A DNA stretch of 64,000 nucleotides from UBA4615 sp046046245 (GCA_046046245.1 JBJOKE010000028.1:123423-187422), one strand, 5' to 3'; shown: positions 32,354-41,156, counted from the first letter of the stretch. Numbers and translations are program-made. The notes: generated by a model not told the origin, from the sequence alone.

Positions 32354-32908
32354 TCAGCCCTTCGAGCGCCCCTTCTCCCAGAGCACGTCGGTGCCGCCTG
32401 CATGCCGGTTCAGCACGCGCGCCAGCACGAACAGCAGGTCCGACAGCCGGTTCAGGTACTGGCGGCACAGCGGCCGCACCGGCTCGGCCGCGCCGAGCGA
32501 CACCACCGCGCGCTCGGCGCGCCGGCAGACCGTGCGGGAGACGTGCGCGAGCGCGGCCGCGCGCGAGCCGCCGGGCAGGATGAACTCCTGCAGCCGCGGC
32601 AGCGTCGCGTTGTGCTTCGCGAGGAGCGCGTCGAGCCGCGCGACCTGCGCGTCGGCGAGGTTCTCGAAGCCGGGGATGCACAGCTCCCCGCCGAGGTCGA
32701 AGAGGTCGTGCTGGATGTCGAGCAGCTCGCCGCGGACGTCGTCGGGCAGCGGCTCGCACAGCAGCACGCCGATCGTCGAGTTGAGCTCGTCGACCTCGCC
32801 CATCGCGGCGACGCGAAGACTGTCCTTGGGGGTGCGGCTGCCGTCGCCGAGTCCGGTCGTGCCGTCGTCGCCGGTTCGTGTCGCGATCTGGGTGAGGCGG
32901 TGGCCCAT
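32354..32908 (-). CDS. Cob(I)yrinic acid a,c-diamide adenosyltransferase (PduO type)
   Basis: The 184-residue PduO-type corrinoid adenosyltransferase has the ATP-binding N-terminus TRTGDDGTTGLGDGSR, the following EVDELNSTIG, and the trimer-interface SRTVCRRAERAVVSL with conserved Arg and Glu. It attaches adenosyl from ATP to cob(I)alamin for coenzyme B12 enzymes. It is transcribed away from the outer-membrane protein gene. No B12-dependent enzyme or cobalamin operon is present in the window. The 170-base divergent spacer holds the sigma-54 site at 32981 and no obvious riboswitch. Confidence 0.92.
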   Translation of the reverse strand: MGHRLTQIATRTGDDGTTGLGDGSRTPKDSLRVAAMGEVDELNSTIGVLLCEPLPDDVRGELLDIQHDLFDLGGELCIPGFENLADAQVARLDALLAKHNATLPRLQEFILPGGSRAAALAHVSRTVCRRAERAVVSLGAAEPVRPLCRQYLNRLSDLLFVLARVLNRHAGGTDVLWEKGRSKG

Positions 32909-32980
32909 CCGTGTGTCCGATGCATCAGGAGGTTCCGGATTCTAAGGCTCTTCCTGAGGGGGCCTCGCCACGGCCGCGCT

Positions 32981-32996
32981 TGGAACGTATCTTGCT
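32981..32996 (+). promoter_or_regulatory. Candidate sigma-54 promoter of the outer-membrane channel gene
   Basis: TGGAACGTATCTTGCT matches TGGCACG-N4-TTGCW at all but one position, with GG to GC spacing of 12. The leader to the ATG at 33079 would be about 70 bases. Confidence 0.6.
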
Positions 32997-33078
32997 CGGA
33001 CCCGGGGCCCGCCCGTCCGTGCACCGAAGCGGAGCGGCTCCTGGCACTTTCTCGATCTATTCCAACGGAGAGCCCTGA

Positions 33079-33906
33079 ATGAAATTCGCCCCCCTGGTCG
33101 CCGCGGGCCTGATCGCCGCGTCGGGCAGCGCCCTCGCCGCCGACTTCAGCGACACCTGGATCGCCTACCGCCGTTCGAACTCGTACACCGAGCCGGCCAT
33201 CGCCAAGGACGTTCCGAAGAACATCTATACCCTCGGCCACTTCAGCGGCTACAAGTACGGCACGAACTTCTTCGCCGTCGACCTGCTGCGCTCGCTCGAG
33301 AACGATCCGGCCAACCGCAACAGCACCAGCCAGGCCCAGGAGCTCTACGCGGTCTTCCGCAGCTCGCTGTCGTCGGCGAAGACGATGGGCATGAAGTACG
33401 ACCTCGGCCCGGTGAAGGACGTCTCGCTGACCTTCGGCTTCGACGCCGGCGCCAAGGACACGGCCTTCGCGCCGAAGCCCCTGAAGCTGCTGATCGGCCC
33501 GACCGTCAACCTCGGCCTGCCGATGGGCTTCCTGGACCTGAGCCTGCTGGCCTACAACGAGACCAACAACAACGGCATCGTCGGTCGCAAGGTCCAGTTC
33601 GACACGACCTACCAGCTCGGCGCGACCTGGGGCATGTTCTTCAACCTGGGCGCCCCGGCGAAGTTCACCGGCTTCCTGTCGTACACCGGCGCCAAGGGCA
33701 AGGACGGCTTCGGTGCCGAGACGGTCGGCGAGACCCTGATGCGCGCGTCGCTGCAGTGGGACGTCGGCACGCTGGCCGGCCTGAACAAGGGCACGGTCTT
33801 CGCCGGCATCGGCTACGAGTACTGGAAGAACAAGTTCGGCAATCCGTCGAGCACGCCGGGCTCGAAGACCTCGGCCCCGGTGCTGATCGCAGAATGGCAC
33901 TTCTGA
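33079..33906 (+). CDS. Outer membrane channel protein (Tsx/nucleoside-specific porin-like)
   Basis: The 275-residue precursor has a clean signal peptide (MKFAPLVAAGLIAASGSALAA, cleavage about residue 21) and alternating beta-strand-type sequence throughout. It ends APVLIAEWHF, with the C-terminal phenylalanine recognised by the outer-membrane assembly machinery. The N-terminal SDTWIAYRRSNSYTEPAI and HFSGYKYGTNFFAVDLL recall the Tsx-like outer-envelope family, which admits nucleosides. Lower-GC, adenine-rich codon choices suggest high expression. GGAGAG precedes the ATG. With purine importers nearby and a sigma-54 promoter, nucleoside entry is a reasonable but inferred role. Confidence 0.8.
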   Translation: MKFAPLVAAGLIAASGSALAADFSDTWIAYRRSNSYTEPAIAKDVPKNIYTLGHFSGYKYGTNFFAVDLLRSLENDPANRNSTSQAQELYAVFRSSLSSAKTMGMKYDLGPVKDVSLTFGFDAGAKDTAFAPKPLKLLIGPTVNLGLPMGFLDLSLLAYNETNNNGIVGRKVQFDTTYQLGATWGMFFNLGAPAKFTGFLSYTGAKGKDGFGAETVGETLMRASLQWDVGTLAGLNKGTVFAGIGYEYWKNKFGNPSSTPGSKTSAPVLIAEWHF

Positions 33907-33947
33907 CCGTCGCGGCCGCGCCCCCGCGCGGCTGACCGTACGGTTGC

Positions 33948-33975
33948 ACGACGGCCCGCTCGCGCGGGCCGTCGT
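33948..33975 (+). terminator. Strong hairpin after the channel gene, possibly bidirectional
   Basis: A perfect 12-base-pair stem (33948-33959 with 33964-33975) has a TCGC loop. It lies between the channel gene and the convergent deaminase gene and could end both transcripts. A short mixed CGTTC tract follows instead of a U-run. Confidence 0.6.
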
Positions 33976-34067
33976 CGTTCAGGGCCGTCCGTCGCGGCGG
34001 GTCGTCGTCCTGGAGGCTCGAGCAGGTCCTCTCGGCGACCGCGACCGCATCCTCGTGCAGCCGCGGG

Positions 34068-34553
34068 TCAGTCGCGCGACCAGAACCCGTCGTGGACCGC
34101 CGCGGCCTCGTCCTCGAGCAGGGGACCGACCACGGTCACCTCGCGCTGGCCACGCGCGAAGACCTCGCGGCAGGGCAGGTCGAGCGTGGGGTTCTCCGGG
34201 TGGTTCCCGGTCATCGCGCGCAGCCGGGTCTCGGACAGGCCGTAGACCACCCGCGACAGACCGGCCCAGTAGGCCGCGCCCGCGCACATCGCGCAGGGCT
34301 CGGCGCTGGTGACGAGCGCGCCGCCGGCGAGCCGCGCGGTGCCGTGCGCGGCCGCGGCGAGCCGCACCGCGAGCGTCTCGGCGTGTGCGGTCGGATCCTC
34401 GCCCGCGGCCGACGCGTTGCCCGCGCGCGCGAGCACGGTCCCGTCGGCGGCGAGCACCAGCGCGCCGAACGGATGACGGCCGCCGGCACGCGCCGTGGCC
34501 GACAGCGCGATCGCCTCGCGCAGCGCGGCGCGGTCGGTGTCCGAGGCGCTCAC
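34068..34553 (-). CDS. Nucleoside/nucleobase deaminase (CMP/dCMP-type zinc fold)
   Basis: The 161-residue protein has the zinc deaminase site: His57 and catalytic Glu59 (AHAE) with Cys87 and Cys90 (PCAMC). The fold is that of guanine deaminase (GuaD of Bacillus), cytosine deaminase and TadA. TadA itself is unlikely, because the gene is embedded in an ABC importer operon. Guanine deaminase activity would deliver xanthine to the XDH encoded at 53282. It starts with GTG at 34553, overlapping the permease stop by four bases (GTGA). It is last in the importer operon. Confidence 0.8.
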   Translation of the reverse strand: MSASDTDRAALREAIALSATARAGGRHPFGALVLAADGTVLARAGNASAAGEDPTAHAETLAVRLAAAAHGTARLAGGALVTSAEPCAMCAGAAYWAGLSRVVYGLSETRLRAMTGNHPENPTLDLPCREVFARGQREVTVVGPLLEDEAAAVHDGFWSRD

Positions 34554-35317
34554 GACGCGTTCTGGCCGCGGTGCGCCCAGCCGGTGGTGTGCCGCTCGAT
34601 CCACGAGAACAGCTCGTACATCGCCATCGCCATCGCGCCGATCACCACCAGGCCCGCGAAGGCGAGCGGCATCCTCGCCTGCGAGCCGGCCGACAGCAGC
34701 AGCTGTCCGATGCCGTCGTTCGACGCGCTCATCTCCGAGACCGTGGTGCCGACGAAGGCGAGGGTGATCGCCACCTTCAGCGACGCGAAGAAGTAGGGCA
34801 TGGAACGCGGCAGCCCGACCTTCAGCAGCACGTCGAGGCGCTTCGCGCCCAGCACGCGCAGCACGTCCTCGAGCTCGGGCTCCAGCGTCGCCAGGCCGGT
34901 CGCGATGTTGACCATGATCGGGAAGAACGAGATCAGGAACGCGGTGAGGATCGCGGGCCCCGCGCCGATGCCGAACCAGACGACGAGGATCGGGACGAGC
35001 GCCGCCTTCGGCACCGAGTTGAAGGCGGTGAGCAGCGGGTAGGCGGCCGAGTAGGCGAACCGCGACGAGCCGATCACGAAGCCGAGCACCACGCCCACCA
35101 CGATCGAGATCGCGAAGCCGACCATCGTCGTCCAGAACGTGCGCCACGCGTTCGACAGGATGGGCCCGGCGTACTCCACCAGCGCGACCGCGATCGCCGA
35201 CGGCGACGGCAGGATGTAGTCGCTGATCGAGAAGAGCCGGCAGATCAGCTCCCAGACGACCAGGATCGCAGCGAGCAGGATCAGCGGCGCGAAGCGCTCG
35301 GAGACACGGGAGGCCAT
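34550..35317 (-). CDS. ABC transporter permease (SsuC/TauC/ThiX family)
   Basis: The 255-residue permease has about six helices and the cytoplasmic coupling motif VLRVLGAKRLDVLLKVGLPRSMP. It belongs with the NMT1/sulfonate/nitrate-type importers. It is preceded 7 bases upstream by its ATPase gene and followed, with overlap, by the deaminase gene. The substrate is therefore probably a nucleobase or pyrimidine/purine derivative. Confidence 0.87.
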   Translation of the reverse strand: MASRVSERFAPLILLAAILVVWELICRLFSISDYILPSPSAIAVALVEYAGPILSNAWRTFWTTMVGFAISIVVGVVLGFVIGSSRFAYSAAYPLLTAFNSVPKAALVPILVVWFGIGAGPAILTAFLISFFPIMVNIATGLATLEPELEDVLRVLGAKRLDVLLKVGLPRSMPYFFASLKVAITLAFVGTTVSEMSASNDGIGQLLLSAGSQARMPLAFAGLVVIGAMAMAMYELFSWIERHTTGWAHRGQNAS

Positions 35318-35324
35318 GGCGCGC

Positions 35325-36131
35325 TCAGCTCTTGCGGATGGAGCCGATCCGCTCGCGCAGCTCGTGCACGAGGGCGGTGAAGGGCTCGGTGTAGGTGATC
35401 TCGAGGTCGCGCGGCCGCGGCAGCGGGACCTCGCGCCTGGCGAGGATGCGGCCGGGCCGCTTGCTCATCACGTAGACGGTGTCGGCGAGGTAGACCGCCT
35501 CGCGCAGGTCGTGGGTGACCAGGATCACGTTGAACCGCTGCGCGGTCCAGAGGTCGCGCAGCACGTTCCACAGCTCCTCGCGGGTGAACGCGTCGAGCGC
35601 GCCGAAGGGCTCGTCGAGCAGCAGCATCTTCGGCTCGTGGATCAGCGCGCGGCAGATCGACGCGCGCTGCTGCATGCCGCCCGACAGCTGCCACGGGAAC
35701 TTGTCCTCGTAGCCCTGCAGGCCGACCGTGGCGAGCAGCCTGCGCGCGCGCTCGGCGTATTCCTCGCGCTTCCTCTTGAAGCTCGACCGGTAGGGCTCGA
35801 CGATCTCCAGCGGCAGCAGCACGTTGTCGAGCGTGGTCCGCCAGGGCAGCAGGGTCGGCGCCTGGAAGGCCATGCCGACGATCTTCAGCGGGCCGGTCAC
35901 GGGCTGCCCGGCGATCGAGACGCTGCCCTTGGTCGGGCGCTTCAGGCCCGTCGCGAGCTTCATGAAGGTCGACTTGCCGCACCCCGAGGGCCCGACGATC
36001 GCGATGAACTCGCCGTCCTTCGTCTGCAGCGAGATGTCCTCGACCGCGAACTCGCTGCGCGCGGCGAGCTCGTCGTTGTAGGCGAGCCAGACGTCCTTGA
36101 AGTCGACGAAGTTCGGGGCGGCGGCGCTCAT
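35325..36131 (-). CDS. ABC transporter ATPase (SsuB/TauB/ThiZ family)
   Basis: This complete 268-residue ATPase has Walker A GPSGCGKST, Q-loop MAFQAPTLLPWRT, signature LSGGMQQRASICRA, Walker B MLLLDEPFGALDAFTR and H-loop VTHDLREAVYLAD. It is the energy subunit of the importer formed with the neighbouring permease and binding protein. The gene is 13 bases downstream of the binding-protein gene in the same operon. Confidence 0.9.
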   Translation of the reverse strand: MSAAAPNFVDFKDVWLAYNDELAARSEFAVEDISLQTKDGEFIAIVGPSGCGKSTFMKLATGLKRPTKGSVSIAGQPVTGPLKIVGMAFQAPTLLPWRTTLDNVLLPLEIVEPYRSSFKRKREEYAERARRLLATVGLQGYEDKFPWQLSGGMQQRASICRALIHEPKMLLLDEPFGALDAFTREELWNVLRDLWTAQRFNVILVTHDLREAVYLADTVYVMSKRPGRILARREVPLPRPRDLEITYTEPFTALVHELRERIGSIRKS

Positions 36132-36144
36132 CGCGGGTCCGTCG

Positions 36145-37203
36145 TCACTTGCCGAAGATGTTGCGCTGGTCCTTCGGCGGCAGCAGGCCGGTGACGAAGA
36201 TGCGGTCCGGCTGGATCCGCTCCTTCAGGCCGAACGCATCGTTGACCTGGGAGGCCATCAGCGCCAGACGCGGCGGGCTGATGTCGCCGAAACCCTCGGC
36301 CTTCGCGTCTGCGGTGACCACGCTGCCGGCCATCGCGAGCTTCAGGCGCCGGGTCTCGAGCGCGACGTCGATCAGCGCGTCGCGCTCCTTGACCGACGCG
36401 ATCGCGGCGTTCGGGTCGGCGATCACGTCCTTCACGCCCCGGGTGAACGCGCGCAGGAAGGCCTTCACGGCCTCGGGGTTCCTCTTCAGGAACTCCTCGG
36501 AGGCGATCACCACGTTGCCGTAGAGCTTCACGCCGAACTGCGGGTACGGGAGGATCACGATGTCCTCGTCCTTCACGCCGCGCGCGTTCAGGTTCAGCAG
36601 CGAGGTGAAGTAGAAGCCGGTGATCGCGTCGATGTCGCCGCGCACCAGCATCGTCTCGCGAAGCGGCGGGTCCATCGCGGTCCAGCTGATCTTCGCGAGG
36701 TCGATGCCGTTGGCCTTCGCGAAGATCGGGAACGCCTTGCGGCCCGCGTCGAAGACCGGCGCGCCGAGCTTCTTGCCGACCAGATCCGCCGGCGTCTTGA
36801 TGCCCGACTTCTTCAGCGCCAGCACCGCGGCCGGCGTGTTGTTGTAGACCATCATCACCGCGACCGGCTTCTGCGGTGCGGCAGGGTTGTTGCCCCAGAA
36901 CTCCATCAGCGCCGCCATGTCGGCGAAGCCCATGTCGTAGGTGCCGGTGGCCACGCGGGTGACGGTGCCGCCCGAGCCGTTGCCGGCGTCGATGGTCACG
37001 TCGAGCTTCTCGTCCTTGAAGTAGCCCTTCTTCGCGGGCAGCGTGAAGAGTGCCGCCGGGCCCTCGAAGCGCCAGTCGAGCTGGAACTTGATCTTCGTCT
37101 CCTGCGCGGAGACGGGCGTGGAGACGGCGAGGCCCGCGCCGAGCGCGAGGGCGGCCGAGACCTGGGCGGCCAGACGGCGGGCGGGCGAGAAGCGGGCGGG
37201 CAT
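36145..37203 (-). CDS. NMT1/THI5-like ABC substrate-binding protein
   Basis: The 352-residue precursor has a signal peptide (ARRLAAQVSAALALGAGLAVSTPVSA) and the NMT1-like fold: KIKFQLDWRFEGPAALFTLPAKKGYF, then TRVATGTYDMGFADMAALMEFW and RGDIDAITGFYFTSLLNL. Relatives bind pyrimidine precursors (ThiY), riboflavin or sulfonates. The linked deaminase suggests a nucleobase. AGGAG lies 7-8 bases before the ATG at 37203. An upstream in-frame ATG at 37260 lacks such a site. The operon is driven by a near-consensus sigma-54 promoter at 37284-37299, which points to nitrogen scavenging. Confidence 0.87.
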   Translation of the reverse strand: MPARFSPARRLAAQVSAALALGAGLAVSTPVSAQETKIKFQLDWRFEGPAALFTLPAKKGYFKDEKLDVTIDAGNGSGGTVTRVATGTYDMGFADMAALMEFWGNNPAAPQKPVAVMMVYNNTPAAVLALKKSGIKTPADLVGKKLGAPVFDAGRKAFPIFAKANGIDLAKISWTAMDPPLRETMLVRGDIDAITGFYFTSLLNLNARGVKDEDIVILPYPQFGVKLYGNVVIASEEFLKRNPEAVKAFLRAFTRGVKDVIADPNAAIASVKERDALIDVALETRRLKLAMAGSVVTADAKAEGFGDISPPRLALMASQVNDAFGLKERIQPDRIFVTGLLPPKDQRNIFGK

Positions 37204-37283
37204 CGGGAACTCTCCTGGATGGGGGCAGGCCGCGAGGGCGTCGGGGGGCGACGGCGGCATCGGGGCGGACGGCGGAGCGTGGC

Positions 37284-37299
37284 TGCAAGTCCCGTGCCG
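37284..37299 (-). promoter_or_regulatory. Sigma-54 promoter of the NMT1-type importer operon
   Basis: The minus strand reads CGGCACGGGACTTGCA, consensus except for the first base, with correct GG to GC spacing. An inverted repeat (37321-37328 with 37336-37343) lies just upstream. It could be an activator site, or the terminator of the CoA-transferase gene that ends at 37403. Confidence 0.7.
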
Positions 37300-37402
37300 G
37301 CGCCGATTCTACGGGCGGTCGCACCGTCCGGGGGCGACGGTGCACGCGGGCGGGGCGCGAGCGTGTCGGAACGACGCGATCGGCGCCCGCCGCGGGACGG
37401 AC

Positions 37403-38536
37403 TCAGCGCCGGACGTGCGCCGCGGTGTGCGCGCCGAGCGCCGGCGCCGGCCCGCGGATCGTCGGCCGCTCGCCGTCGAAGGACAGCGGCAGCGCGGTCA
37501 GCGTGAAGCCGGTGCCGGGCACCGGCTGCAGCAGGCCGAGCGCGGCCACCTGCGGCTGTGCCATCGCCTCGGGCACGCTGTGGATCGGGGCACAGGGCAC
37601 GCCGGCCGCCTCGAAGGCCGCCAGCCAGTCGGCCCGCGGCCGCGTCGCGAGCACCGCGCGGACCTGCGCGAGCAGCTCGGCCTTGTTCGCGAGGCGGTCG
37701 CGGTTGCTTCGGAAGCGCGGATCGCCCGGCCAGTCGGGCCGGCCGGCCACCTGCGCGAACTTCGCGAACAGCCGGTCGTTGCCCACGCAGAGCAGGAACG
37801 GGCCGTCGGCGCCGTCGAAGGCCTCGTAGGGCACGAAGCCCGGGTGGCCCGACGGATGCCGTTCGGGCAGCCGGCCCTCGTTGCGGAACGCGTCGCTCTT
37901 CTGCGCGATCCACGACAGCGCGGTCTCGGCGAGCGATCCCTGGACGATGCCGCCGCGACCGGTGAGGGTGCGCCGGTGGATCAGCGACAGCGCACCGATC
38001 ACGATCCACATGCCGGTGCCCTGGTCGCAGATCGACGCGCCGCTGCGCACCGGCGGGCCGTCGGGCTCGCCGCTGATGCTCGAGAGCCCGCTCCAGGCCT
38101 GCAGCAGCGGCTCGTAGCCGGGTCGCATCGCGAGCGGCCCGGCGTGCCCGAAGGCCGACATCCCGCAGTAGACGAGTCGCGGGTGGCGCGCGCACAGCGT
38201 CGGGCCGTCCAGGCCGAGCGACTCGGGCACGCCGGGCCGCAGGTTGTGGACCAGCACGTCGGCGCCGGCCACGATCGCGTCGAGCGCGGCGAGCCCGTCG
38301 TCGGTCTTCAGGTCGATCACCACCGACTGCTTGCCGCGGTTGAAGACCTGGAACGCGAGCGAGTCGCCGCCGGCGAACGGCGGGCCCATCTGCCGTGCGT
38401 CGTCGCCCACCTCGGGCCGCTCGATCTTGATCACCTCGGCGCCGAGGTCCGCGAAGATCGCGCCGGCGAACGGGCCGGCCAGCACCTGGCCCAGCTCGAC
38501 GACGACGAGTCCCGCCAGGGGTCCGTGCGCGGCCAT
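37403..38536 (-). CDS. Family III CoA-transferase (CaiB/BaiF type)
   Basis: The 377-residue protein carries the class III CoA-transferase motifs: LVVVELGQVLAGPFAGAIFADLGAEVIKIE at the start, then VFNRGKQSVVIDLK, HNLRPGVPESLG, and the catalytic aspartate near residue 171 in ASICDQGTGMW. Such enzymes move CoA between carboxylic acids. The start is the ATG at 38536. A GTG at 38542 would overlap the stop of the Bug gene upstream by four bases. Pairing a Bug binding protein with a CaiB-type transferase is common in Burkholderiales and suggests uptake and activation of an organic acid. Confidence 0.88.
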   Translation of the reverse strand: MAAHGPLAGLVVVELGQVLAGPFAGAIFADLGAEVIKIERPEVGDDARQMGPPFAGGDSLAFQVFNRGKQSVVIDLKTDDGLAALDAIVAGADVLVHNLRPGVPESLGLDGPTLCARHPRLVYCGMSAFGHAGPLAMRPGYEPLLQAWSGLSSISGEPDGPPVRSGASICDQGTGMWIVIGALSLIHRRTLTGRGGIVQGSLAETALSWIAQKSDAFRNEGRLPERHPSGHPGFVPYEAFDGADGPFLLCVGNDRLFAKFAQVAGRPDWPGDPRFRSNRDRLANKAELLAQVRAVLATRPRADWLAAFEAAGVPCAPIHSVPEAMAQPQVAALGLLQPVPGTGFTLTALPLSFDGERPTIRGPAPALGAHTAAHVRR

Positions 38537-38538
38537 CG

Positions 38539-39528
38539 TCACTCCACCTCGATCTTCGCCTGCGCGACGACGCGCTTCCACTTCGCGATCTCGGCGTCGA
38601 CGAAGGCGGCGAGCTGCTGCGGCGTGCCGGTCGCCCATTCGGTGCCGGCGCCGACCTTCGCGCGGAACTCCGGCGCGCGCACCACCTCGTTGGTCTTCGC
38701 GTTGAGCGCCGCGACGATCGGCTCGGGCGTGCCCGCCGGCAGGAACATCGCGAACCACGCGACCATCTCGTAGCCGGGCAGGCCCGACTCGGCGACCGTC
38801 GGCAGGTCGGGCGTGGCGGACGCGCGCTGCAGGCCGGTCACCGCGATCGCGCGTACGCGCCCGCCCTGCACCTGCGGGATCGCGGTGCCGGCGTCGCAGA
38901 ACATCACCTGGACCTGGCCCGCGGCGAGGTCGGCGATCGCCTGCGGATTGCCCTTGTACGAGACGTTGGTCAGGTCGACGCCGGCCATCGTCTTGAACAT
39001 CTCGCCGGCCACGCGCGAGGACGCGCTGCCGCTCGAGAAGTTGAGCTTCCCGGGGTTCGCCTTCGCGTGGGCGACGAGCTCGGGCACCGACTTCACCGGC
39101 AGCGAGGGATGCACCAGCACCAGCAGCGGTGCCGTGCCCAGCAGCGTGACCGGCGCGAAGTCCTTCACCGGGTCGTAGGGCAGCTTGCGGCGCAGCGCCG
39201 GGTTCGACGCGTGCGTGCTGTTCGAGGTGACGAAGACGGTGTAGCCGTCGGGCTTCGAACGGGCGGCGGCCTCGGCCGCGATGCTGCCGTCGGCGCCGGG
39301 CTTGTTGTCGACGATCACCGGCTGGCCGAGCACGGCGGACAGCCGCTCGCCGAGCAGCCGCGCGGCGACGTCGGTGCCGCTGCCGGCGGGGAAGGGGACG
39401 ATGAAGCGGATCGGGCCCGAGGGCCAGGCGGCCTGCGCGCGGGCCCCGGTGGCGGCGAGCGCGGCGGGCAGGGCGGCGGCGGCGCGCAGCAGCGTGCGGC
39501 GCGCTGCGCGGCGGGGTGCGGACGTCAT
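38539..39528 (-). CDS. Bug/TctC family periplasmic binding protein
   Basis: The 329-residue precursor has a twin-arginine-type signal (RRAARRTLLRAAAALPAALAATGARA) followed by Bug motifs WPSGPIRFIVPFPAGSGTDVAARLLGE, VIVDNKPGADGSIAAEAAARSKPDGYT and FAPVTLLGTAPLLVLVHPSLP. It presumably binds a carboxylic acid, perhaps the substrate of the CoA-transferase encoded next. AGGAGACC precedes the ATG at 39528. No TctAB transporter genes are present. Confidence 0.88.
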   Translation of the reverse strand: MTSAPRRAARRTLLRAAAALPAALAATGARAQAAWPSGPIRFIVPFPAGSGTDVAARLLGERLSAVLGQPVIVDNKPGADGSIAAEAAARSKPDGYTVFVTSNSTHASNPALRRKLPYDPVKDFAPVTLLGTAPLLVLVHPSLPVKSVPELVAHAKANPGKLNFSSGSASSRVAGEMFKTMAGVDLTNVSYKGNPQAIADLAAGQVQVMFCDAGTAIPQVQGGRVRAIAVTGLQRASATPDLPTVAESGLPGYEMVAWFAMFLPAGTPEPIVAALNAKTNEVVRAPEFRAKVGAGTEWATGTPQQLAAFVDAEIAKWKRVVAQAKIEVE

Positions 39529-39598
39529 CGGGGTCTCCTCCTGCCCCGATGATAGGCCGGACGCGCGGCCGTCGGGCTTGCGCGTTCCGGGCCGCGGG

Positions 39599-40798
39599 TC
39601 AGCGCGGCGCGCCGGCGCGGAACCAGGCGTCGATCGTCGCGCGCTCCGCATCGGTGATCTGCGTGAGGTTGCCGATCGGCATCGCCTTCGTGACCACCGT
39701 CTGCTGATGGATCGCCTGCGCCTGTCGGGCGATCGCGTCGGGCGAGTCGAGCACCACGTTCTTCGGCGGCGACGCGAAGCCCGGGTAGGTCGGCTGCGCG
39801 GCGTGGCAGCCGGCGCAGCGCTGCTCGACGATCGTCCGCACCTGCGCGAGGTCCGGCGCCTTCGCGCCCGCCTGCGGCGCCGGTCCCGCGGCCGGCATCG
39901 CGAGCGCGAAGGTGCCGGCGAGCGCGGCCACGCCGACCGCGACCAGCACCGGTTTCGACTGGCCGCGGTGCTTGAGCACGAAGTAGAGCCGGATCGTCGC
40001 GCCCGCCACGCCCATGCCGACCAGCGCGAGCCATGCGTGGCGGTGGTTGGTCAGGCTCGCGTAGTGGTTGCTGATCATCGTGAACAGCACCGGCAGCGTG
40101 AAGTAGGTGTTGTGCACGCTGCGCTGCTTGCCGCGGATCCCGTGGATGGGGTCGGGCAGGCGGCCCTCGGCCTTCGCGCGCACCAGGTCCTTCTGGCCCG
40201 GGATGATCACGAAGAACACGTTGGCCGCCATGATCGTGCCGAGCATCGCGCCGAAGTGGATGAACGCGCCGCGGCCCGAGAAGAGCTGGCACAGCCCCCA
40301 GGCGGCGAGCGAGCACAGCGCGAGCAGCACGCCGGCCAGCACCGGCTCGTTGGACCCCAGCGGCGAGCGGCACAGCGCGTCGTAGACCAGCCAGCCGCCG
40401 GCGAGGAAGCCGGCCGCGATCGCCACCGCCGCGCCCGGCGACAGGTCCATGACCGACGGGTCGACGAGGTAGACCTTCGCGCCCAGCCAGTAGACCAGCA
40501 CCAGCATGAACATGCCCGACAGCCAGGTGCTGTAGGCCTCCCACTTGAACCAGTGCAGCGGCTCGGGCAGCTCGGGCGGCGCGATCTTGAACTTCTGCGC
40601 GCGGTAGAAGCCGCCGCCGTGCACCGACCAGACCTCGCCGGCGAGACCCAGCCGCTCGCCCTCCTCGCGGTCGCGCGGCGCGTGCAGGTGCGCATCGAGC
40701 CAGACGAAGTAGAACGACGCGCCGATCCAGGCGATGCCGACGATCAGGTGGAACCAGCGGCCGAGCAGGTTCAGCCACTCGAGGACGTACGGATCCAT
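39599..40798 (-). CDS. puuD: Membrane-bound urate oxidase PuuD with C-terminal cytochrome c domain
   Basis: PuuD oxidises urate to 5-hydroxyisourate in the membrane and passes electrons to a cytochrome, unlike soluble uricase. The 399-residue protein has eight or nine hydrophobic segments (about residues 1-300, with RWFHLIVGIAWIGASFYFVWLD first). A C-terminal c-type haem domain follows with CAGCH at 328-332 and a likely Met ligand in TKAMPIGNLT. The hydroxyisourate hydrolase gene lies four bases upstream, so both would be co-translated. Purine catabolism genes before and after support the call. Confidence 0.93.
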   Translation of the reverse strand: MDPYVLEWLNLLGRWFHLIVGIAWIGASFYFVWLDAHLHAPRDREEGERLGLAGEVWSVHGGGFYRAQKFKIAPPELPEPLHWFKWEAYSTWLSGMFMLVLVYWLGAKVYLVDPSVMDLSPGAAVAIAAGFLAGGWLVYDALCRSPLGSNEPVLAGVLLALCSLAAWGLCQLFSGRGAFIHFGAMLGTIMAANVFFVIIPGQKDLVRAKAEGRLPDPIHGIRGKQRSVHNTYFTLPVLFTMISNHYASLTNHRHAWLALVGMGVAGATIRLYFVLKHRGQSKPVLVAVGVAALAGTFALAMPAAGPAPQAGAKAPDLAQVRTIVEQRCAGCHAAQPTYPGFASPPKNVVLDSPDAIARQAQAIHQQTVVTKAMPIGNLTQITDAERATIDAWFRAGAPR

Positions 40799-40802
40799 CG
40801 CG

Positions 40803-41156
40803 TCAGCTGCCGCGGTAGGTCGACCAGGACCACGGCGAGGCGAGCAGCGGCACGTGGTAGTTCCCGCCCGCCTCCGCGAGCCCGAAGTCGAGCGTCACCA
40901 CATCGACGAAGGGCGGGTCGGCGAGCGCGACGCCGGTGGCGCGGAAGTAGTCGCCCATCGCGAAGACGAGCCGGTAGCGGCCGGGCATCACCGCATCCCC
41001 CGCGAGCAGCGGCGCGTCGGTACGGCCGTCGGCATTGGTGGTCGCGCGTGCGACCGGGGTCCAGCGGTCGCCGTCGGTGACGTGGAGCTCGATCGCGACG
41101 CCTGCGGCCGGGCGGCCGCGCGCGGTGTCGAGCACGTGGGTGGAGAGCTTGCCCAT
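40803..41156 (-). CDS. uraH: 5-hydroxyisourate hydrolase (transthyretin-like)
   Basis: The enzyme opens 5-hydroxyisourate to OHCU. The 117-residue protein has the complete signature: His7 in STHVLD, Arg45 in DGRTDAPLL, His101 in YHVPLL and the C-terminal YRGS (114-117). The ATG at 41156 gives the normal length, and an upstream ATG at 41216 is unlikely. It is directly upstream of puuD in the same direction. A second, divergent member of the family is encoded at 46263. Confidence 0.95.
   Translation of the reverse strand: MGKLSTHVLDTARGRPAAGVAIELHVTDGDRWTPVARATTNADGRTDAPLLAGDAVMPGRYRLVFAMGDYFRATGVALADPPFVDVVTLDFGLAEAGGNYHVPLLASPWSWSTYRGS

Noticed and set aside
32909..33078. Cobalamin riboswitch between the adenosyltransferase and channel genes
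   Set aside because: No B12-box-like conserved sequence or matching stem set could be found in the 170-base spacer.
37321..37343. NtrC-type enhancer (GCACCGTC/GACGGTGC) near the NMT1-importer promoter
   Set aside because: The distance between the half-sites is longer than in NtrC sites, and the repeat could equally be the terminator of the CoA-transferase gene.
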